A DNA stretch of 64,000 bases from Sabellastarte sp. h YS-2021 (taxonomy: Eukaryota > Annelida > Polychaeta > Sabellida > Sabellidae): the NCBI GenBank assembly GCA_964017235.1, contig OZ024935.1, forward strand, positions 89,309,052-89,373,051, read 5' to 3'. Position numbers and translations under genes: made by a program. Every line of letters starts with the position of its first letter. Within the stretch, counting starts at the first letter, position 1. The notes below the pieces were generated by a model. That model saw only the letters and a program-made list of their open reading frames with translations, did no database searches and was not told where the DNA came from. This document shows positions 12,801 to 21,800 of the stretch, in pieces.

Positions 12801-15800
12801 CATATTTAGGTTGCATATATATGGACCACATATATAGGTATAGAGGAAATGAATAACTGAAAACAATTTGCAAATTCTAAAAATAATATAATAAAATAAT
12901 AATATAAATAATTTTTTTTTAAATAATATTTTATTTGTGAACAAATATAGAAACAGATATGCGCTTTTGGGATTATGAATTTTAGAATGGACATTGAATC
13001 ATCAATCATTTAAATACTTTGAAGGAAGATTGAAAAGTATGATGAGTTGAGTTAAAAATAATATTTTATTTGTCAACAAATATAGAAACAGATATGCTCT
13101 TTTGGGATTATTATTTTAGAATGGACATTCAATCATCAATCATTTAAATACTTTGAAAATAGGTTTAGAGTTATCATTGCAGGAAGATTGAAAATATAAT
13201 TTGAGTTATGTATTCGGCGTCTGGGGATACACCATCTTCCTTGGGAAGATATAAACAGAGTAGATTGATGTGCTGAAGTTCATATAATAATGGGTAATTA
13301 TGTTTTAAAAAATTCCCGATCAAAACCTGTGGCGTGAGTGATGACCTGTCTGGGGATATGTTGGCGCCGAGTTGGCCCAATCTAGTTCCAAAAACAAATA
13401 TTAGGCTGATAACTAATCAAGTTTCACCTATGTTACTTTTTGATAAAAATATTTTAATAGTTTTAGAAGTTCCTTGTTCAAAATCTTCTGGGGCCATATT
13501 CACCAAAAGTCTTGGCCTAATTTCAGGCTTGAGTTAGCTATGTTTGTATGCAAAACTTAACCTTGAGACTTGGCATAGAGCTTTAGTAAAGTCCACCCCT
13601 CTAGATGTGTCTTCTGTTGGCTGTTCCAGTTGGTGGTAGCAGACTTCCTGTATTACTATTCTCAGTGATTTACATATTTCTAATATTGGCTGTTCCAGGT
13701 GGTGGTAGCAGACCCCCTGTATTGTTGTTCTCAGTGATTTACATATTGCTAGTATTGGCTGTTCCAGGTGGTGGTAGCAGACCCAATACGTTGCTGTTCT
13801 TCCCTCAGTAACTCTGATGCCATATTTGGCAAGATTGTGGTGGTAGAGCGAGGAAGCTGCATGTTCATAGACAAGGCTAGGGTACTGGAGGCCTCAGGAG
13901 CACTGGCAGCTATTGTCATAGGTAAGAAACTGTAATTTTAATATCTTTACAGTTTGCCAAATCATTTCAGTCAGTACCAGGGTTGTGTTTTGGTATGAAG
14001 GTCTCAAAAACCACTCTGAACCATCAAAAACGGGGTAAAAGCCATGAAAAACTGTCAAAAAATCTCAATAAAAATGAAAAACAGCCCAAAAGCTAAGAAA
14101 GGTTAAAATTATAAAACAAATTTGCTTATTTGAGCATCCTATTTCCACTTTGTTCACATGACACATGAAGGGTGTAGTCAGTACATAATTGGATAAATGT
14201 ACCTACTCCAGTTACATTAAAATGAAATTTAAATAGTCGTGTTGTATTTTATCTTTGATATACATATTGATTGATATTTATATTTCAGCTAAATGACCTT
14301 GTAGTTTGTGTTACATGTATCAAAATGGCTTTCTTAATTTGTTGGGAGAACTTCAGTATATTTTTTTATGAAAAAAATTTATACAAGCTTTGAAACACTA
14401 TATTCTAACCTCAAGACTATAAGATAAGGAATTCAAAGTATTGAAACATATTAACAACAAGATTCTGAATATTCTGCTCACAGATGGCGCTGTTGGTAGC
14501 AGTGCTGCGACCTCTCCACTCTTTGCAATGTCTGGGGATGGTAAGAATGATGTTGAATTGCCGATGGTTTTCCTCTTTCACAAAGAAGGTTCCAGTCTGC
14601 TGACCGAGCTTGAGAAAAATCCAGACCTTGAAGTCTACATTGGAAAAACCCCTCAAGATCCTAGTGAGTTGATCTTATGCATAATATGTATCGCTCTACA
14701 TGCGATGGGATATTTCCAAATGACCTGATTCAAATAAAACTCAGATTGGGTCAATTCAGTGCATTCTAAATGTTCAAATTAACACCAGGTTGAGAATAAC
14801 ATTTGGTCAACTGCACTTCGTATTGCCTGACCTTCTGTCACCAAAACCCTTTGATTTTATGAACTTATTGATTTTTTTGCTGTTAAAAAAAAAAAAAAGT
14901 GTTGGCGGAACAGTTTCACTTTTGATATATAACTTGGCTTTTTGTATATATTGTGTCAGACTTTAAAATACACCATTTGTTAGCTACTACACGGGTGGTC
15001 ACTGAGATAAACGGTGATAGAGATAAACGGTCCTCAGAAATTCTCACATAAAAACGGTTAAAAGGTTTAAACAACAATATAACACAAACCAAATCTCATG
15101 GAAAGCATTATTTAAGTCCATTTTGTTATTTGGTTTGTGCGATTTCGCTATTTGCCTTTGATGCTCCCACTGTTTGGAATTCACTTCCTGAAGACACTCG
15201 TGCATCACCCACTATTGCCTCTTTTAGAAAGAAGCTCAAAACCTATCTCTACGCAAAGGCATATCCTCCTTAGCTCATTTTTTCTTATGGCTTCTCCGTG
15301 GTGCCGACCTATTTCTGTCCCAGGACTTTGAATTTGCATATTGCTATTGTCTTGTTTCGCCTTAGAGTCAACTACTCAGTGGAGATTAAGCGCTATAAAA
15401 GTTAAATTAGAATTATAATTATTTACACTATTTAAATTTGAAAACTCTGAAGACCGTTTATCTCTGTGACCATTTATCTTAGTGACCACCCGTGCAGTGT
15501 ATCATTTATCCCAAAAATACAGAATATATTTGAGAAAGGTCATAAATGTATGACAACACTGCTGTACATGCAATCAAATTCCTTGTTGATGATCCAAAAT
15601 GAAAAAAAAAAAGATGTAAAATACTACAATAAATGGAATTTCAAATTAGAATTGTATGAGGTGCAAGAAATAATATTGAAATTTATACTTTTGGTATAAA
15701 TGTTGAAATTGTGGAAGCTATGTCAATCAGTATATGACCCCTCTCTATCTATCCCTACACTTGTGAAAACAATGTTAGAATCCCAACATGGTTGGATGAT

Positions 15801-18800
15801 AAGCGGTTGTACTGTTGCTGACATCCAAGTTCCATGTTAGAACAAGGCTGAATGCTGTGTCGGTCTTTTAGTGCGAATGCAAAGCCATCGGAGACAAGAG
15901 TAGTGCACCAGAATTTACGAAAGTTTGGTGACACAAAGAAATTCCAACTCAACACATCCCTTAGCTGGTGTAGAACTCAGACGGTCACCCATCCAAGTAC
16001 TAACATAGCCCATTGCTGCTTAACTTCAGTGAGCAGACAAATACTCGTCACGCTGCACCACAATTCATGAAATTTGTGACAAAAAAAAAATGAAAAAAAA
16101 AAGTGATTCCTAGAAGCGCGAGCTCTGTTGAGGCTCATGTTTAAAAACAGACTAGTGTAATGTAAGGTTTCTTGTGGATTTTATTGTGAAGAATTCTATG
16201 CTTCTTGTTTTCACAGACACGGTGTTGAAGTCGTACATTGTAGAGAAGGCCAGGGAGTCGGTGGCGTCAGTTCAGGATGATGACACGATGTCCTTGAGAG
16301 ATAGGATGTCAGTGACTGTCAGAAGATTTGACGTTCTGGAAGACAAGGACGAGCCAGGTGTCAGGTAGATAAGAAATACTGTGTTCAATTTGTCTTCACG
16401 TCAGGCGAATACAATCTGATTTTGTTTGCAGACACTGCTTTCTGGTTTATTTTTGTTTCTTTGTTCATTAAGTTTTCACGACATGAAAAGGATTAAATTC
16501 AAGGGAGTTTTGATTCGGTGTGCCAGGATTTTTCAGAAAGTTGTGGTTATATATGATATTTGTTAGGGGGTGGGGTACTTTATATCTCATTAATGATTCT
16601 ACTAATAAAATGGTATACCTGGACCCACTGGCTTATAAATAAGCTACACCCCTTGAATTGTAGCAATCTCATTAAATGTAAAAATACTGAAATATCAAAC
16701 TTTTCACTGTTTCAGCAAAATAAATGTTATTGTTCACACAAACCACTGTTCCATTTAAGCATGCTTTATTTAGTCTGAGATCCCATGAAGTACTTGAACC
16801 CTAACAAGCTTTACAGGGAACCTTAGATACATGTACTATGTGGACACTTGTTCCTTCTATACTGTAGTTATTGTGTTTTTTTAGACTGACATTCCATGAT
16901 GTGGAGAATCGGGCCCTGTTCCGTATTGTCCAGAGACCAGACGACCACAAACTTGAGTTCCAGTTTGAAAAGAACGCACTTGATGTGAGTGAAAAAAATT
17001 GTCACAAACCAAACAGTTAGTCATGTTATTCTCCGTTTTGTTTTCTCTGTCATTCATGTCTTGGAAGATGATTTTGTGTTTTGAAGGACAGGTAAGTTGA
17101 AGTTGGATGCTTGGAATTCTAAGTCTGTTGCCTTTTACAAAAAAGGCTTCTTCATTGCCTTATCATTGTGGTGTAGTGATTGCGGCAAAATGAGTCCATA
17201 GCTTTTATAATGGACTGCAAATAGGTACAAGCCTCCTATAAGAAGGGCCAGTGTAGTAACAAGTATAAATATGGTATAAGTGGGACTACTTTTTATGTCC
17301 CGAGTATAAAAAAATACAGCGTGTTTGTAGGTGTAAGTAGAAGTCAGTAGTGCTGGGAAATTGCTCAGTGTTTTGAGTTCAATGTTCGATATATTCACAA
17401 GCTAGCAAACTTTGATCTAGTTCGATCATCAAAACAATGCGTTCCAAACCATTAAAAATAGAGAATTCTTCCGTAATGGGTGAAAATAGCATAATTTGTG
17501 ATGTTGGTGATTTCTAAACATTTAGCGGAGTCCAACTTGTAGATGTTGGAACTGAATCTAGTATTCCAGGCAAGTCAACAAGTGAACTATCGAATTTTGA
17601 CAAACATCTTCCCAGCACTAGAAGTTAGCTACAAATAGAACCAAGTTGTATTGATATAGAGTAGTCAGTAGTAGTCTACTGGTGTATAAATATATAGCAC
17701 TAATTATAATAATCTGATGCTTCAGCTGATCACTAAGAAGAAGATGTCTTCTCTCATAGAGAAGGTTGTGGGTTTGATCCAGGCCAACATCAACTTTGGG
17801 ACAATGGACCTCACACAGCAGAGTGACTACCTCTTCTCACTCGGTGAGCAACTTGTCTGGAAACATGGAATCTACCACTAAACAAATCACCCTCCTTGTT
17901 TTAATTTGAATTGTGGGAAATTCTTATGGTGATACCAGAAAGTTAATCATTTCCTTTTATCATTTCTCATTTTCCAAAGTTATGTTTGTCAGTGTTTTTT
18001 GTTTGAAGTCTATTAACAAGATTGATATAAAGAACATTATTCCAAACATGTAAGCCGATTTTGATGAAAAATCTCTCTCAAAAGTATGTTTACTTTAGTA
18101 GGAATTCCAGATAAATATAACAGGATAAGTTTCAATGAAAGAGACCTGCTGAGAACTTGAAATTTACTCCTACTACACAGTGAGATTTTCTAGTTAATGT
18201 TTGTTAAGTGCTGTATATTAGACATATGACAAACAGTACCAGAGATAGTTGTTGGGCTGGTTGTGAAAGTCAGAACTGTGGTTTCCGGGGTATTGAAACA
18301 CAACAATAGCCTGTATTTCATATGCTTACCACTGATATGAAGAAAATAAACAGCAAATATATATGAGCCATAATTTTAAACAGGAATTTGTATTCACGAG
18401 ATACTTTGAAGTTTAACTTCATAAAGTTCATTTACCAGGAATATAATTTTTATAAAAGTAAAAATATGTGATATTTCCTCAAATTTATATATGTTACAGT
18501 GAATATGTGTAATCAGGGAATACGCGTATTCCCTGAAATTTTCAGTGAATACGCGTATTCTCTAAAGTGGTCAGGGAATACGCGTATTCCCTGAAAATTT
18601 TAGGGAATACGCGTATTCACTGGTTTTGTCTAGTAATAGCTTCACATATTCACTGAACTGAAATCAGTGAATATGTGTAATGGGTCATCTGTTTTTAGTG
18701 CTTTTAAATATTGAACTTTTGTGTAGACATTATATGCAAATTGCTTTTTTAAATAATTAACCTTTGGGTAGAGATTATATGAATGTTGTGATTTAAATTT

Positions 18801-21800
18801 CATGTTTATATATCCTGCTCAAAAAGTCTTAACTTTAACTTTTAGTTTGACACAGTTGTCTATTTTAGAATATTTGAAATAGACGGTTGCTTTGAATTAA
18901 TAGAATTTTTAGTTATGGATCCCTGACAAATATTTTTGACACAAAACACATATTTAGTTGCAGGATGAATGGCTTCCCTTGAATTTATAATAACAAAGGG
19001 ATTATTTCTTTAACCTTACCCACCTGTTTGACCACTGTAGAATGGATGACTTCTCTGTAATTGAAAGTATTAAAGATCAAAGAGCAAAATAAAGACAAAT
19101 CACAGGACTGGGAAGCCAATTGGATTAACTGAGATTGTTTAATTAATACTTTAAGCCTTGAGAGAAAACTGCTATGACAAGTTGGTGTCTAATAAATTAT
19201 AAGCATTGATATTGTTTAATAAATAAATATGTAGTATTGTGAATAGTCAGCTCCTTGTATTATATTTTGTCAAAATATATTTAAATTTTAAATTCAGTAC
19301 CAAGCTACATTGCTTCCCCTGGCTCTCAACACAATCATCATTATTGGCTATTATTGACCTGTATACTGGACATTTATACAGTTAAATCAAAGGACTAGGA
19401 AACCAAACAGATTGAGATGTGTCATTTTCTAACCTATTAAAACATCATTTAATATTTACAAAATAGTACATTGTTCTTGAAAATCTTTCTTTAGCTTTTT
19501 TAAAAATCAGTTGCAGTTTGTCTTGTCTTCACAACTACATAAAAGTTAGTTGCAGAGCTCAAGGTTAACAGACATGAATACTGCCTTTTGGCAAAGTGAT
19601 ATTTTTTTTTTTTTGGTTGTTGTTGTTGTTGTTATGGTGAAGTAAAAGTTATGTAAAATCATGGTGGGAGATTTTAATGGTTACAGTACATAAACACACG
19701 AGTCCATAGCAAAAGTTATTTTTTATATATTATAAGAATACAAAGCTGCATTCTCAACAATTTCTAGTTAGGGAATACGCGTATTCCCTGGTCATCAAAA
19801 CCAGGGAATACACGTATTCCCTAAGATTTTTAGGGAATACGCGTATTCCCTGACCACTTCAGGGAATACGCGTATTCACTGAAATTTTCAGGGAATACGC
19901 GTATTCCCTGATTACACATATTCACTGTAACATACCGTATTTTTTGTAATAAACGCCCCGGGGCGATGCATTTTTCCAAAGGGGGGGCGACTATTACAGA
20001 TAAATAAAATCATATCTCGAGTCCAGTGGCAATGGGCGATAATGAACACTTGCTGCCTTGATCTCGCTTGCTGGCATGTATAATGGCGAGACAGCTTAAA
20101 ATATTTAAAACAAACCTTAAATCTGAAGAAATTATGTAGTTTTATCTCCTATTATTGCAGATTTCAATGCGTCTGTGACCAAAACTACCATGTTTTGTTT
20201 TTATTTTCTTTATTTCTCGTAAGCGACATTCGCTTGGGAAGTACTAAAATGCACCATTTTTCGGAATCCCGGAATCGCAAAAGTGTTGGCTGTTGAGAGG
20301 GATGTAAAACCCCGAAATATGAACTTTGCAAAGGTAGAGAAGGAGGGGGGGGGGCGATTAATAGGGAGGGGGCGTTTATTACAACAAATACGGTGTATAT
20401 ATATTTGTTGTTTTGACGAAGTACTAGCTGTTACAAAGCCTAAAATAATGATGTTTTCAATAATCAGTTCTTAGGTGTTCATTGCAAATTTCGTCATTTC
20501 TACCTAAAACTCCATTCACGCTACAGCCAGTATCACCTACGGTAACCCGCATTTGGGGAAATGTCCTTGGATCACCGTCTGACGTCCATATGTGACCTTG
20601 CGAGTCAGTGGCAAACCGTCCATTACCTTGTGCGTCCTACGGAAGTTTTAAAATGTTTGAAGTTTCCACCTCTGAATTTGGTACCATGAGCATGCGCAGA
20701 TGATTTTGCGCTTGCACGTATGACTTTCTGACTACGGTATCCAAAGGTTTAGTCCACGGTGTACGTAAGGTTATGATTCGATTGTCTTTCGGTGTAATAT
20801 GGCGACATGAGTTGAGTTAAGGTATTAGTCGTTTTGCCACGTGGTCGTCCAACGGCTGGCGTAAAATTTCTACATTAGTCTTGTTCACTCTGGCTTTCTA
20901 GGCAAGCTGATGGAGGCATCGGTGAATGAGAACTCAGAGTCTCGTCTAGAAGACAGAGTGCGCCATATTCTGCATGAAGATCTCAATCTGCAGTACGATG
21001 AAATCATGGCTGCAGTCACCCAACAGGTAATAATAGGTCTTAATATTCTTAAGCAAATTTATCCATGAGATGTTATACAAGCTGTTACTCTAAAGAAGCC
21101 GATTAGTTTTGAAATTTTTAACATCTGGACCCATATTGACTGAGATTCTTATTCTTAGAATAAGATTTTTCTTAAAATATAGGCATTATTTTAGACAAAA
21201 AAAAAAAAAAAAAAAATGCTTGGAATAAGGAGAATTTTTCAAAGTTTCCATAAAAAGTGTATTTGAGATATATTTTTTCTACTGTCAATTAATTCCTTCT
21301 TTCCTTCCTTCAGCTGAAATACAAATGCTACCAATTTCCTACACAACTGTTGCATCCAATTTGTGAATATTATTTTCAGAATTCTAAAAACCCCAATGAG
21401 TTGTTATGGTTTTATGATTTGCGTGACTGTGTGGTTTTACAGGATGTACAGAGCCAAGGTACAACCAACTTACTGCGTGAAAATATTAACCAGCTTTTGG
21501 ACACTTACATAGAGGAACAACTCAATCAGGTGATTCACAATAGAGTTTCCATTCTGCATAAAATTCAGTATGTAATGTTGGTTTCATGTGTGGTAACGAT
21601 CACATTTTTAATGTTCCTGTGCTTTTTATTTGACAGCTTTATTTTTCTGCATGAAGCACTTTAGAGTCTATCTTTTAATGGGGATTAAGTCTCTATAAAA
21701 GTATTGTCAGCGTCAGAATCATTATAGTACAATCATTTCAATGAAATTTGTACAGAAATTGTACACTAGTATGCTAGAGAGAGAGATATTTTGTATAAAT

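Larger units (their letters stand above)
7973..14663 (+). other. EDEM3: EDEM3 exons for the linker and protease-associated (PA) domain
   Basis: Exon 7973-8105 gives a basic, Gln-rich linker ([11 protein letters not shown]...). Exon 9686-9889 gives a Met/Gln/Glu-rich stretch and then [10 protein letters not shown], where the PA domain begins. Exon 13768-13921 opens with [15 protein letters not shown] and continues with [18 protein letters not shown] and AGA-type residues typical of PA domains. Exon 14484-14663 completes it with [14 protein letters not shown]. The 9889-13768 junction is phase 0 on both sides. The acceptor at 13767 is the last of three near-identical copies of this splice site. 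An acceptor-like TTCCCTCAG at 13808 lies inside the exon; using it would break the frame, so the upstream one was chosen. Confidence 0.85.
16217..21529 (+). other. EDEM3: EDEM3 exons for the region between the PA domain and the acidic tail
   Basis: Six exons (16217-16364, 16885-16984, 17726-17843, 20902-21026, 21443-21529, continuing to 21957) encode a mostly charged, probably helical segment: [75 protein letters not shown] and [17 protein letters not shown] do not recognise a named domain. Phases fit exactly across every junction, which is the main support for these small exons. The intron between 17843 and 20902 is 3 kb long and carries two inverted-repeat elements. Confidence 0.8.

Noticed and set aside
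13801-13809. Acceptor TTCCCTCAG at 13808 as the start of the PA exon
   Set aside because: It would require two bases left over from the previous exon, which ends in phase 0; the acceptor at 13767 keeps the frame and the conserved VVVADP start.
13605-13811. 68-codon open frame with a repeated [10 protein letters not shown] phrase
   Set aside because: It reads the 69-bp triplication in a frame different from the EDEM3 exon.
15962-16060. Functional 5S rRNA gene
   Set aside because: The 5' third is too diverged and the 3' end is not 5S.
18514-19910. CRISPR-like array (short repeats at 29-base steps)
   Set aside because: The repeats are palindromes in the arms of an inverted-repeat transposon in a eukaryotic intron; the spacers are about 7 bases and there are no cas genes.
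20283-20474. 63-codon open frame
   Set aside because: It overlaps the right inverted repeat of the MITE and has no coding signature.
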